Source: a virus. From it: a stretch of DNA of 64,000 nt. The notes beneath the pieces are model-generated. The model saw only the letters and a program-made list of their open reading frames with translations, ran no database searches and was not told the DNA's origin. Positions 26,464 through 34,277 of the stretch are shown here, piece by piece. The first letter of the stretch is position 1. Each line of letters begins with the position of its first letter. Made by a program: the position numbers and the translations under genes. The stretch spans positions 1-64,000 of the IMG/VR virus record IMGVR_UViG_3300046318_000171. One strand, 5' to 3'.

Positions 26464-26610
26464 ATGACCACAGCCTACAAAGTCTTAGCGTATGCAGGAG
26501 TCGCAGTGATGTGGCTTGCTGTATTCGCAAGTGGTGTTGTGCCCCTTATCTTGGGTGCAACACTAGCGGGACTAGGCACAAGCCTAGTTCTAAGTCAACT
26601 AGATAAATAG
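26464..26610 (+). CDS. Small membrane protein before the amidoligase
   Basis: 48 residues, almost entirely hydrophobic with two likely helices (VLAYAGVAVMWLAVFASGVV and LILGATLAGLGTSLVL). Starts immediately after the preceding stop and ends nine bases before the amidoligase ATG, so it belongs to the same operon. It could localise that pathway to the membrane, but this is only a positional inference. Confidence 0.65.
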   Translation: MTTAYKVLAYAGVAVMWLAVFASGVVPLILGATLAGLGTSLVLSQLDK

Positions 26611-26618
26611 GAGGAACA

Positions 26619-28382
26619 ATGCCAACTATCCCAGACCTAACGGTCGAAGATGTTGTCGCTGACCCACAAGTCGGTGTAAGTGTTCGGCATCTGCTGAACA
26701 ACTGGCGTGGGTCACAAGCCCGTTTGTCTGTCTATGGTAAGACAGACGCACGCATCCTTAGTGCAGCGTGGGACAGCCCACGTGATGTAAGTTCTAAGGA
26801 AGATGCAGTTGCTTTCGCTACTTGGATTACCAAGTTGTGGGACCACAGCAACCACATCACCAGCAACATTGAGTTGTTCTTGCCAATGCTGTCGTTGAAC
26901 ACAGACGATAGCGTGTCTATCCGCCACGCAGGTATCCAATCTACGTGGATGCGAGATGACATTGGCAACAGCGACATCATTCGCATCAAGGTAGATGCTA
27001 TCGCCAAGTTGTTTGGCGACCAAGCCAAGCTGCTGAGTTACGAAGAGTCGTCTGCACTCGGCTACAACAGCGACCGTGCAGTGTTCAGGTTCGTCAACAG
27101 CGACAAGTTTGCTGATGACTACATTGCAGACTCAAGTCAGCCGCTTATGGTTCGCACCAAGTGGTTGGCTGAGCGCAAGGCTTGGCAAGATGCAATCAGT
27201 GGTATAGGCTATTCGTCAGTGCAACCTACTGCTGACGGCAAGAGCCTGCTGTATGTGATGCCGTGCAACTCACGGTCGGTCAAGTCAATCGGCTTGTCAA
27301 TGTACCGCAGAGTTGCTGCTGGCATTGTTGGTATGAGCAATCGCCCAACATCAGCAGACCTCTGGCGTCACTTCCGCAACGAAGTCATTCGTCTAGAAGC
27401 ACGTGCCAATGGCACAGACGAAGCGGTGTTGCAGCAGCTCAAGTACAACAACTACGAGCAGTTCTGGTCCAAGATGAAGCAGGACAAGAAAGAGCGAGCC
27501 AAGGTTGTTGACCAAGCGGCTGTCGAAGCAATGTGGGCAACCATCCCAATTGCTGAAGCAGGCACCGAGTCAAGTCGTGGCTGGGGTATCGAAGTCGAGA
27601 CAGTTCGTGCTAACCAGACATCACGACCACGTGGTTGGGAAGATGTGTACGACGGCTCACTGCCAGAGTCCGGTGGTGGTTGCAACTGTGGTTGCGACGA
27701 CTGCTGCAATGGTGACCACTGCGACTACGAAGATGACGACTGCTTCGCCAACAGTGGTGGTGGTGAGTCAAGAGAGTTCGTCTCACCTATCCTGCGGTAC
27801 TTCAACAGCAATGGTCTGCGTCAGTTGTGCGGTGACCTTGGTGATGTCGAGCAATCTACAGCCCCAGGTATCCACGTTCACGTTGGTGCCGAAGACCTGA
27901 CAGTCACAGACGTAGCCCGTGTGCTGTTTGCCTATGGCGTAGTTGCTCCGTTCATCCAGCCGCTGTATCACCGCAAGGTGTTCGGTTACTGCCAAGAGAT
28001 GCCCGGCAACAATGTCCAGTGGTGGCTGACTGCTGCTAAGCGTCGTCTACAAGAGACAGGCAGAGTGCCACGACCTGCTGACATCTGCCACGAGCAGCCC
28101 GTCAACCGCTACCAAGATGTGAACACTCACGCCTTGGCTGCACACCAGACCCTAGAGTTCCGTGCTATGGGTCCGTTCTACAACTACGAGCACCTAGTCC
28201 GTTGGGCTTGGTTCTGCCGAGAGATGTTGAATGTATCCCGACTCAACCTAGACCAGCGTGTCTGGACTAGTTGCGAGTCACTCACTGATGTCATCAATGT
28301 ACTACGCAAGTATGGCTCAGAGTTCCCAACCGACAAGTCGCTGGCAGACACGCCAGCCGACACAAACACATACGAAGAATAG
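26619..28382 (+). CDS. Amidoligase-2-like (COOH-NH2 ligase) enzyme
   Basis: 587 residues, by far the largest protein of the rightward block. The C-terminal half shows the amidoligase_2 signature: WGIEVE (322-327), DGSL (345-348), EFVSP (386-390), GIHVHVG (417-423) and the late HQTLEFRAMG (509-518). These belong to the glutamine-synthetase-like COOH-NH2 ligases, which join a carboxylate to an amine using ATP. A Cys-rich loop (355-375, seven Cys) is inserted between the DGSL and EFVSP motifs and may bind metal. The first 300 residues are a novel helical domain. It is followed at once by a class II glutamine amidotransferase, a pairing reported for this ligase clan. Substrate unknown. Confidence 0.8.
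   Translation: MPTIPDLTVEDVVADPQVGVSVRHLLNNWRGSQARLSVYGKTDARILSAAWDSPRDVSSKEDAVAFATWITKLWDHSNHITSNIELFLPMLSLNTDDSVSIRHAGIQSTWMRDDIGNSDIIRIKVDAIAKLFGDQAKLLSYEESSALGYNSDRAVFRFVNSDKFADDYIADSSQPLMVRTKWLAERKAWQDAISGIGYSSVQPTADGKSLLYVMPCNSRSVKSIGLSMYRRVAAGIVGMSNRPTSADLWRHFRNEVIRLEARANGTDEAVLQQLKYNNYEQFWSKMKQDKKERAKVVDQAAVEAMWATIPIAEAGTESSRGWGIEVETVRANQTSRPRGWEDVYDGSLPESGGGCNCGCDDCCNGDHCDYEDDDCFANSGGGESREFVSPILRYFNSNGLRQLCGDLGDVEQSTAPGIHVHVGAEDLTVTDVARVLFAYGVVAPFIQPLYHRKVFGYCQEMPGNNVQWWLTAAKRRLQETGRVPRPADICHEQPVNRYQDVNTHALAAHQTLEFRAMGPFYNYEHLVRWAWFCREMLNVSRLNLDQRVWTSCESLTDVINVLRKYGSEFPTDKSLADTPADTNTYEE
28341..28368 (+). promoter_or_regulatory. Hairpin plus CCGACACAAACA element
   Basis: CTGGC AGACAC GCCAG is followed directly by CCGACACAAACA, ending 24 bases before the amidotransferase start, within the last codons of the amidoligase. 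One copy of the recurrent element. Confidence 0.5.
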
Positions 28383-28391
28383 GAGATACTT

Positions 28392-29489
28392 ATGTGTGGT
28401 ATCGCAGGCTTTAGCCTAAGTAAGACCAGCAAGATAAAACCTCGACAGTTGTCGAACGCTTTGCTGGGTGCAATCGAGGACCGTGGCGGTATGGCTTCGG
28501 GCTTCGCTTGGCAAGACAATGAGCATATGGGGTTCTACAAAGCAGCCGTCACCGGCTCTACCCTGTCGCTCAAGACAATGCCAAAGGATGTGCGTAATGT
28601 TATCTTGCACACCCGCCTAGCCACTCACGGCTCAACCAATGACAACCGCAATAATCACCCAGTGCTCTCGCCTAACGAGGACATTGCGTTGGTTCACAAC
28701 GGAGTCATTTACAACCACAACCAAGTACGCAATCAGTTGGGTATGACACTGCCAGATGTAGATACAAGTGTTATCCCTGCAATCATTGAGCAGCGTGGGC
28801 TTGACTCTATCAACGAGTTGGATGGTGATGCCGCAATTGCGTGGTTCAACCGCAAGGAGCACAACACTATGCACCTTGCACGCTACAAGCACTCACCGCT
28901 AGTTATGGCTCAGGTAGAAGACGGGTCATTCATCTTCTGCTCAACCGAGCAGTTGCTATGGCGTGTGCTTGTCAGTATGGACCTAATGCCAACGTGGATG
29001 GAGACAGCCAGCGAGCTGGACTACTTCACCATCCGTGATGGCGTAGTGATGAGCAAGTCGATGTTGCCTGAACCTAAGTACAACGACTACTCGTACGACT
29101 ACTCGTACTTCCGCCACCAGACAGCCGGTGCCAAGCCAAAGACTATCGGGTCTTCGTTTGCGTACTACGACGAGTGGGACGACGACTACACCCCGTATTC
29201 GTTCAACGGTAAGAACACCGACCGTGATGACGAGTTCGACAATGACGACGACTATGCCGAAGACGACTTCAACACTGACAATGTTGTGCCGCTCAATCGT
29301 GCAAAGTTCTACACCGTCATCTACGACACCATCATCAAAGACCACGAGTACATCTACTACTACGGCGACGAAGAGAAGACGTGGAAAGACGAGTTGTTCA
29401 TCTGGGCTAACGAGAACTACATCAAGTTAGTTGACTACGGAGTAATCGACAAGGGTGAGTTGCTCTCAACCACTGACGAGTTGTTCTAG
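28392..29489 (+). CDS. Class II glutamine amidotransferase
   Basis: 365 residues. The N-terminal Ntn-hydrolase GATase-II domain has nucleophile Cys2 (MCGIAGF), arginine in HTRLATHG (73-80), oxyanion motif HNGVIYN (102-108) and GDAA (145-148). It releases ammonia from glutamine. No synthetase or isomerase domain is fused; instead an Asp/Tyr-rich tail (about 230-300) precedes a small C-terminal domain. Acting with the adjacent amidoligase, it could supply ammonia for an amide product, or have the amidoligase's chemistry reversed. The operon spacing is 9 bases with AGGAG. Confidence 0.9.
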   Translation: MCGIAGFSLSKTSKIKPRQLSNALLGAIEDRGGMASGFAWQDNEHMGFYKAAVTGSTLSLKTMPKDVRNVILHTRLATHGSTNDNRNNHPVLSPNEDIALVHNGVIYNHNQVRNQLGMTLPDVDTSVIPAIIEQRGLDSINELDGDAAIAWFNRKEHNTMHLARYKHSPLVMAQVEDGSFIFCSTEQLLWRVLVSMDLMPTWMETASELDYFTIRDGVVMSKSMLPEPKYNDYSYDYSYFRHQTAGAKPKTIGSSFAYYDEWDDDYTPYSFNGKNTDRDDEFDNDDDYAEDDFNTDNVVPLNRAKFYTVIYDTIIKDHEYIYYYGDEEKTWKDELFIWANENYIKLVDYGVIDKGELLSTTDELF

Positions 29490-29495
29490 TTGCAA

Positions 29496-29539
29496 TGTCG
29501 GGCAGGTGCTTGTGCGTGAGTGCCTGCCCGACACAAACA
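29496..29539 (+). promoter_or_regulatory. 11-bp hairpin overlapping CCGACACAAACA
   Basis: TGTCGGGCAGG pairs perfectly with CCTGCCCGACA (29496-29506 with 29523-29533), and the 3' arm merges into the CGACACAAACA motif. It sits in the gap between the amidotransferase and SSB genes, 27 bases before the SSB ATG. No T-run. The best-formed copy of the recurrent element on this strand. Confidence 0.65.
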
Positions 29540-29565
29540 TACACGCACACGATAAGGAGATACAA

Positions 29566-29967
29566 ATGGAACAAACCACAGTAGCAGGCTTAGTAGCCAC
29601 TACACCAAGACACCTAGTCACACAAGACGGGTTGCCAATCACCTCGTTTCGTATGGCAGTACCAACACGCCGTTTCGACAGAACCACGAGCAAGTGGGTA
29701 GATGGCGAAACTAACTGGTACACAATCACAGCGTTCCGCCAACTAGCAATCAACCTTGTAGGCTCAATCAGCAAGGGTGAGCGTGTGCTAGTGCAGGGTA
29801 ATTTGCGAGTGCGTGACTGGGACAACGGAGAGCGTGCCGGTACAAGCGTCGAAATTGAAGCGTTGTCAGTAGGACACGACCTGAACTGGGGCACAGCAGT
29901 GTTCACCCGCACCGTGCTAACGCAGGATGTAGACCCAGCCGCACAAGAACCACCATACGAGTACTAA
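29566..29967 (+). CDS. ssb: Single-stranded DNA-binding protein (SSB, OB fold)
   Basis: 133 residues. Typical SSB features: VAGLVATTPRHLVTQDGLPI, FRMAVPTRRFD, W-(F/Y)-TITAFRQLAINLVGSI, KGERVLVQGNLRVRDW. It coats ssDNA during replication and recombination. Ends in EPPYEY instead of the common acidic DDDIPF tip, so it may not recruit host partners in the usual way. AAGGAG site. A second ssDNA-binding candidate lies at 58 kb. Confidence 0.88.
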   Translation: MEQTTVAGLVATTPRHLVTQDGLPITSFRMAVPTRRFDRTTSKWVDGETNWYTITAFRQLAINLVGSISKGERVLVQGNLRVRDWDNGERAGTSVEIEALSVGHDLNWGTAVFTRTVLTQDVDPAAQEPPYEY

Positions 29968-29978
29968 GGAGAAAACAA

Positions 29979-30275
29979 ATGACTGATTTTGTGTGCAACA
30001 ACTGTTCCTACGAATGTGATTGGGTAAACGAGCAGTATCTATGCCAGACCTGTCTCAATGCTTACAGGTCAGGAGTGATAGAAACACGCTCCAACATTCG
30101 TTGGCAGTCCACACTCACACGAGAGATGGTTGACCATCTTCCTTGGGATGTGTGGTCAAGCCTAGAAGACGAACTCAACGAAGCAGTCGCAGAGTTGTGT
30201 GCGAAATACGGCGTAAGCGGAGACGATTACGGCGACGAAACAATCCAGATACTAGAAATAAAGGAGAACAAGTAA
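29979..30275 (+). CDS. Small zinc-binding protein
   Basis: 98 residues with CNNCSYECDW and CQTC in the first 45, a zinc-ribbon-like site, then an acidic helical C-terminus. The last codons (IKENK) contain the AAGGAG ribosome site of the next gene, and stop and start overlap (TAATG). Confidence 0.7.
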   Translation: MTDFVCNNCSYECDWVNEQYLCQTCLNAYRSGVIETRSNIRWQSTLTREMVDHLPWDVWSSLEDELNEAVAELCAKYGVSGDDYGDETIQILEIKENK

Positions 30276-30472
30276 TGACCCCGTTTGAAAAGTACCAAGA
30301 AGCAATCCTAAAACAGTTCAACGCTTTCTTGCGGTCAGGTAATCGAGAGCCGGTAGACAAGTACGATGTGTACTTCCAGTCGTACCTAATCGGTTCGATG
30401 TCTGCTTTGGTTAGCGACGAGAAGTACGAACAGCACACGGCATTTGCCCTAAGTGAATTGGAGAACAAGTAA
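30275..30472 (+). CDS. Small helical protein
   Basis: 65 residues, amphipathic (FEKYQEAILKQFNAFLRSGN). TAATG coupling at both ends; its C-terminus ELENK encodes the ribosome site for the following gene. Confidence 0.65.
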   Translation: MTPFEKYQEAILKQFNAFLRSGNREPVDKYDVYFQSYLIGSMSALVSDEKYEQHTAFALSELENK

Positions 30473-30681
30473 TGAGCAAAATCGTTTACTTCGTAGTAGG
30501 CGTAGACCTTGAAGCCAAGTCTGCGTTCATTGACGACGACACTTTCCTTGCCAGATTCGACAAGGAAGAAGCCGTCTTCGACGACTCAACAGGTAAGTGG
30601 TCGGCAGACGACGACCTAGTGCTTTACAAAGAAGCACTAGAAATCCTCAACAACACACCAATAGCAAAGGACGGAAACTAA
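30472..30681 (+). CDS. Small acidic alpha/beta protein
   Basis: 69 residues. A hydrophobic first strand (IVYFVVGVDLEA) then acidic helices. Coupled at both ends by TAATG. Unknown function. Confidence 0.65.
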   Translation: MSKIVYFVVGVDLEAKSAFIDDDTFLARFDKEEAVFDDSTGKWSADDDLVLYKEALEILNNTPIAKDGN

Positions 30682-30887
30682 TGACACTCGAAGAACTAGA
30701 AAGAGCAATCACCCGCTGGGGCGACATCACCTACCTAGGCGTGTACACACTACGCAAAGATGGTGCGTTCATCAAGATGGTAGTCAATGGTGCATCTAAG
30801 CAAGACATCGAAGATTACCTGCGAGATGAATACCCTGACCACTTCGAAGAAGAGGACTGGGAAGACGAAGAGGAAGAAAGTGAGTAG
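30681..30887 (+). CDS. Small acidic protein
   Basis: 68 residues; helical start (TLEELERAITRWGDI), and a C-terminus of almost pure Glu/Asp, suggesting a DNA-mimic-like or protein-binding tail. Confidence 0.65.
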   Translation: MTLEELERAITRWGDITYLGVYTLRKDGAFIKMVVNGASKQDIEDYLRDEYPDHFEEEDWEDEEEESE

Positions 30888-31191
30888 ACCAACTATTCGC
30901 CTAGCCAACGACCTTGAAGCAGAAATCCTGCTTGGGTATGTTGCTGAGTTGCTAGATGACGATAACGATGTAGTCACTGGGTTTGCCAGAGTAATGCTAC
31001 TGAGAACCTATCGTCAACTAACCGAAGCACTAGAACTAGTAGACATAGGTGAATGCGACAACTGCGGACACCAATACGACACAAGTTCAAGAAATGACAG
31101 GTGCGGAGATTGCGGGCTATGCGGTGCGTGTTGCACTAGCGAGCCTGAGCACCAGCCAACACAAACACTCAAACCGCAATACGAGTACTAA
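30880..31191 (+). CDS. Zinc ribbon protein
   Basis: 103 residues from a GTG overlapping the previous gene by 8 bases. Cys cluster CDNCG, CGDCGLCGACC in the C-terminal 50 residues indicates one or two zinc sites. Ends QPTQTLKPQYEY; the PTQT codons form a CCAACACAAACA copy. The terminal YEY plus AAGGAGAA resembles the end of the SSB gene. Confidence 0.7.
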   Translation: MSRPTIRLANDLEAEILLGYVAELLDDDNDVVTGFARVMLLRTYRQLTEALELVDIGECDNCGHQYDTSSRNDRCGDCGLCGACCTSEPEHQPTQTLKPQYEY

Positions 31192-31203
31192 GGAGAACAA
31201 ATA

Positions 31204-31431
31204 ATGACAGTTGGAAGACTAATCAACCTGTTGCAAACCCTGAACGAAGACGAGCCAATCGTGTTTCAGTTCTTGATTGCCGAGCACGTCAATTACTCAG
31301 CAGAAGACTTTGAACGTATCGCTGACTTCCTAAAGGACAGCGGCCCGTTTGGAGAGGACATAGCACGAGTTCTAAAAGAATGGTGCGGAGAAGCATTTGA
31401 CAACCTAGACGAGTGGGAAGAGGAGGACTAG
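31204..31431 (+). CDS. Small acidic protein, paralogue of the gene at 25,332
   Basis: 75 residues: TVGRLINLLQTLNEDEPIVF and IAEHVNY align with the earlier gene, followed by helices and an acidic tail. Evidence for duplication within the rightward block. Confidence 0.7.
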   Translation: MTVGRLINLLQTLNEDEPIVFQFLIAEHVNYSAEDFERIADFLKDSGPFGEDIARVLKEWCGEAFDNLDEWEEED

Positions 31432-31614
31432 ATGTCTAAGCACTACATCAAGGTACTAGTAGAGTACTGGTACGAGAGCGACAACGACGAGTTTGAGTCG
31501 TCAAGTGCAGCCGAGGAGTTCGGTTGGAACATTGACGAGCTCAACTACGGAAGCGTTCAATCAATCACCGTTGAGGAACTACCTAACGATGAAGAGGAAG
31601 AAGAGGAGAACTAA
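31432..31614 (+). CDS. Small beta-rich acidic protein
   Basis: 60 residues: strand (HYIKVLVEYWYESD), short helix, strand (GSVQSITVEEL), Glu-rich tail that also provides the GAGGAG site for the next gene. The strand-helix-strand pattern recurs in the genes at 31,615, 33,221 and 33,391. Confidence 0.65.
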   Translation: MSKHYIKVLVEYWYESDNDEFESSSAAEEFGWNIDELNYGSVQSITVEELPNDEEEEEEN

Positions 31615-31797
31615 ATGGGAATCAAGTACTACGTGCCAATCAACCTAGACATTGAGGTTGAAGCAGACAACGCAGACAAAGCGTGGGAAGAAATCTACAC
31701 CAAAATCAATGGGCAAATCATTGACCTAGTAGAAAGCAACTTTGCTGGGGTGTCATTCGTTCTAGAAGTTGGCGAACCAGATGAGGTGCGTGACTAA
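31615..31797 (+). CDS. Small beta-alpha-beta protein
   Basis: 60 residues: YYVPINLDIEVEADNADKAW begins a strand then a helix of the type seen in its small neighbours; a final strand (VSFVLEV) follows. TAATG overlap with the next gene. Confidence 0.65.
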   Translation: MGIKYYVPINLDIEVEADNADKAWEEIYTKINGQIIDLVESNFAGVSFVLEVGEPDEVRD

Positions 31798-31943
31798 TGG
31801 AAATCAAAATCGATGACACATCATGGAAGACCTTGTTCTATTCTCTCATGGAAGCAATTGAAGACAACGAAGACCTGATTGACTTGTACGAAGTGTTCGA
31901 ACAAGCAGGAGCAGAACTCGACGCAGATGAGGAGGACGAGTAA
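31797..31943 (+). CDS. Tiny acidic helical protein
   Basis: 48 residues with net charge strongly negative (ELDADEEDE tail). The tail codons supply GAGGACG before the next TAATG. No motif. Confidence 0.6.
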   Translation: MEIKIDDTSWKTLFYSLMEAIEDNEDLIDLYEVFEQAGAELDADEEDE

Positions 31944-32188
31944 TGGCAAATCACACACACCTAGTCGTGGCATACGACCACGACACCAAGCAGTTCTGGT
32001 TCGATGGCGATGGTTCACGAGAGTGGATTCGCCGTCTGTTCACTCCTGAGACCAACACTTGGTCTGATGAGCAGGAAGAGTACATCGCTATCCCTGCCGA
32101 GCAGGAGCAAAAGGCAATCAACGCACTTGGAGCACTTGGTATCGACATTACTAACGATAGTGCACTGGTCTGGCAGGAGCAGGGATGA
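31943..32188 (+). CDS. Small hypothetical protein
   Basis: 81 residues: beta start (HTHLVVAYDHDTKQFWFDGD) and a helical C-terminal half with AINALGALGID. Overlaps the next frame by 4 bases. Confidence 0.65.
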   Translation: MANHTHLVVAYDHDTKQFWFDGDGSREWIRRLFTPETNTWSDEQEEYIAIPAEQEQKAINALGALGIDITNDSALVWQEQG

Positions 32189-32206
32189 GCAATGCCAACA
32201 CAAACA
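32171..32206 (+). promoter_or_regulatory. Stem followed by CCAACACAAACA
   Basis: TGGCA and TGCCA form a short stem with a 17-base loop, and the 3' arm runs into ACACAAACA, immediately before an AAGGAG site and the ATG at 32,218. Weakest of the stem-plus-tail copies. Confidence 0.4.
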
Positions 32207-32370
32207 AGGAGCATCAAATGGAATATGCAGTAGCAGTAGAGCGGGAACGTATCCTGCAAATACTAGAAATGAAATTGTCATCAATGATTGACAATGACCA
32301 ATGGTCAATGACCCGTAACGAGTTCAACGACCTAATCGATTACATTGCCAATGTAAAGGAGGATAACTAA
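32185..32370 (+). CDS. Small protein of the ERERI family
   Basis: 61 residues from the coupled ATGA start, or 50 from the ATG at 32,218, which has a stronger AAGGAG site seven bases upstream. AVERERILQILEMKL matches the recurrent ERERIIxLL helix found in four other small genes of this window (34,053 and three near 50 kb). Unknown role. Confidence 0.65.
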   Translation: MSNANTNKEHQMEYAVAVERERILQILEMKLSSMIDNDQWSMTRNEFNDLIDYIANVKEDN

Positions 32371-32468
32371 TGCAGGACACCTACATCCTAGACAAAATCA
32401 TTGAGTACCTGGAGAACGGCGGGATACTCACCAAAGAAAACTATGAAACGTTCATCATTGAGTGCTAA
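32370..32468 (+). CDS. Tiny protein, paralogue of the gene at 33,585
   Basis: 32 residues. ILDKIIEYLENGGILTKENY parallels VLDAIYDFIGNGGTLGPDNF in the later gene. TAATG start, AAGGAGG site upstream. The conserved NGG turn suggests a real, very small fold. Confidence 0.6.
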   Translation: MQDTYILDKIIEYLENGGILTKENYETFIIEC

Positions 32469-32479
32469 GGAGAAAAAAA

Positions 32480-32737
32480 ATGATTAAGTATCAAGAACTA
32501 GGCTACAAATCGTACGTTACTGGTGACGGACACAGCGGTGTTGAGAGCGTAGTTGTATTCGACCCCGACGAGTTGTACGACCAGTACCCACAAGTGTGGG
32601 ACATCATTGAGAACATTGCAGATTATTTCAAGTATGACTTCGTGGTTGCTTTCCTAGAGCAGGACATGGAAGTACTGGAAGAAGCCGCAGCAGAGCACGG
32701 ATTCGACATCTCGGTAGTTACAGACAAGGAGAACTAA
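32480..32737 (+). CDS. Small acidic protein
   Basis: 85 residues from the ATG after AAGGAG plus an A-run. Beta start (SGVESVVVFDPDELYDQYPQ), then helices. C-terminal DKEN carries the next ribosome site. Confidence 0.65.
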   Translation: MIKYQELGYKSYVTGDGHSGVESVVVFDPDELYDQYPQVWDIIENIADYFKYDFVVAFLEQDMEVLEEAAAEHGFDISVVTDKEN

Positions 32738-32961
32738 TGACTAAGAAACAATTACTAAAATTCGCAAACGAACTGAGCGACACCGAAGAGACTGTAATTT
32801 TTGCTTACACAAAGTTCGACATTGACTACGAACGAGAGTACGATAACTTGCCACCGCTTACAGACGAGCAATGGGAAAAGTTCCGTTACTGGATGAACAA
32901 GTATGTCGATGTATCTAACGACTATCAAGACGCTTTACACTACGCACTAAAGGAAGGCTAG
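32737..32961 (+). CDS. Small acidic protein
   Basis: 74 residues, helical with many aromatics (FAYTKFDIDYEREYDNLPP). TAATG with its upstream partner. No family. Confidence 0.65.
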   Translation: MTKKQLLKFANELSDTEETVIFAYTKFDIDYEREYDNLPPLTDEQWEKFRYWMNKYVDVSNDYQDALHYALKEG

Positions 32962-32963
32962 AA

Positions 32964-33224
32964 ATGACTGAAGTAGCACTAAACCTGTGGGACGCTGACT
33001 TATACGGCGATGGCAGTGGCGGTAGAGGTATCAAACTTACCGCTTATCAAATAGACGAAGACCTTGCTGTAAATTCGGCTGTGTTCATTAGCGTCAACTT
33101 GACTAAGGATGACCTACCTAAGCGGTATGTTGTAGACGACGAGTGGGCTTACCCGGGCAGTAAGAAGTTCACTAAGTGGATGCAGCTGTTTATCGCTAAG
33201 CAGTTAGAAAGGAAAACAAAGTGA
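32964..33224 (+). CDS. Small hypothetical protein
   Basis: 86 residues: Gly-rich N-terminal third (LYGDGSGGRGIKLTAYQ), then mixed alpha/beta with a basic C-terminus, unlike its acidic neighbours. The next GTG overlaps its stop. Confidence 0.65.
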   Translation: MTEVALNLWDADLYGDGSGGRGIKLTAYQIDEDLAVNSAVFISVNLTKDDLPKRYVVDDEWAYPGSKKFTKWMQLFIAKQLERKTK

Positions 33225-33391
33225 GTGAGTTCAAAGTAAAGGTAGAACGCCACTACTCGTACGAAGTAGTCGTTGCCGCAGATAGTGCGGAACAGGCTAG
33301 GGAGTTAGTACGTGACTATGAAATCGAAGACCTGGAGTCATTTGAAACAGACGCCTGGTTTGACTTCAGTTTTGCAGAGGAGGTAAAGTAA
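33221..33391 (+). CDS. Tiny beta-alpha-beta protein
   Basis: 56 residues from a GTG (AAAGGAAAA site). FKVKVERHYSYEVVVAADSA and AEQARELVRDYEIE give the same strand-helix-strand pattern as the genes at 31.4-31.8 kb and the next gene. Confidence 0.65.
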   Translation: MSEFKVKVERHYSYEVVVAADSAEQARELVRDYEIEDLESFETDAWFDFSFAEEVK

Positions 33392-33585
33392 TGACAATTG
33401 AACACGAGTACGAAGTACGTTTCATTTTGGAACTATCCAACATCATCACGCTGGCTATTACCGCAGAAGAAGATGAAGAAGCAGCAATTGCACAAGCCGA
33501 AGACCGCTTAGCACTTGACGGCATCGATATCCAAAGTTTGGATGTGCTTGAAGTAACCGCAAAGAAAACAGGAGAGTACCACTAA
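33391..33585 (+). CDS. Tiny beta-alpha-beta protein
   Basis: 64 residues: YEVRFILELSNIITLAITAE, helix EEAAIAQAEDRLAL, final strand LDVLEVTAKK. Likely a duplicate of its upstream neighbour. TAATG at both ends. Confidence 0.65.
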   Translation: MTIEHEYEVRFILELSNIITLAITAEEDEEAAIAQAEDRLALDGIDIQSLDVLEVTAKKTGEYH

Positions 33586-33725
33586 TGACAGACACATCAA
33601 CCTACACAGACGGTGAAGTACTAGACGCTATCTATGACTTCATTGGTAACGGAGGAACACTAGGGCCGGATAACTTTGACGAGTTCATGGCTACCTTTGA
33701 GGAGGAAACAGATGGAAGCAAATAA
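33585..33725 (+). CDS. Tiny protein, paralogue of the gene at 32,370
   Basis: 46 residues with the shared NGG-turn helix pair. The GAGGAGG codons at the end form the ribosome site of the overlapping next gene. Confidence 0.6.
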   Translation: MTDTSTYTDGEVLDAIYDFIGNGGTLGPDNFDEFMATFEEETDGSK

Positions 33726-33909
33726 GATGATGCACTACCAGTTCGTCAGTGATTACGCAGTAATCAAATTTACTGTGCCTGGTCGAACTGAATGGTCAGA
33801 GGAAGAGTGGGATTCAGCCGCAGACTCTGACCTAGTATCATACGTACACAACCCAGAGCAGTACTACATGGATGACTGCTGGGAACTAGAGGAGGAAACA
33901 AATGAATAA
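33712..33909 (+). CDS. Small acidic protein
   Basis: 65 residues from the ATG 7-8 bases after GAGGAGG, inside the end of the previous gene. Aromatic strand (YQFVSDYAVIKFTV), then acidic segments. Ends ELEEETNE, echoing the codons GAGGAGGAAACAAATGA that couple to the next gene. Confidence 0.65.
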   Translation: MEANKMMHYQFVSDYAVIKFTVPGRTEWSEEEWDSAADSDLVSYVHNPEQYYMDDCWELEEETNE

Positions 33910-34060
33910 TACCGGAACAATAGCAGGACTAACTGCTGACCTCAAAATCCTTCGTGCAGCGTATGCAAAAAGGAACTTGTGGTCTGAGGCTAGGGTAGTA
34001 GATTTGATTCTAAACAAAATCGTTGCCCCTTACGCAGAGGATGAGGAAACAAATGAGTGA
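33902..34060 (+). CDS. Tiny helical protein
   Basis: 52 residues, Ala/Leu-rich helix (LTADLKILRAAYAKRN). Its last residues EDEETNE use the same GAGGAAACAAATGA junction as the preceding gene, a repeated coupling unit. Confidence 0.6.
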   Translation: MNNTGTIAGLTADLKILRAAYAKRNLWSEARVVDLILNKIVAPYAEDEETNE

Positions 34061-34277
34061 ACCACAGGGCTACACACAGGCAGTTGTTGACATTTTGAAC
34101 TCACAGCTTGGGCAGTCAATTACTCAAGCGTTCACGGCTGGTGAAGAACACGAGCGTAAACGCATCATCAGTTTGCTTAGTCACTTGCACGACGAGTATA
34201 CTGACGACTACGGCTACACCATGGAATCCATGGCAATCTCTAACGCCATTGACCGTATCAAAGGAATCACAAAATGA
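34053..34277 (+). CDS. ERERI-family small protein
   Basis: 74 residues. AGEEHERKRIISLLSHLHDE and the end AIDRIKGITK match three leftward genes near 50 kb (ERERIIELLE ... IKGENK). The occurrence on both strands shows dispersal within the phage genome. Confidence 0.7.
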   Translation: MSEPQGYTQAVVDILNSQLGQSITQAFTAGEEHERKRIISLLSHLHDEYTDDYGYTMESMAISNAIDRIKGITK

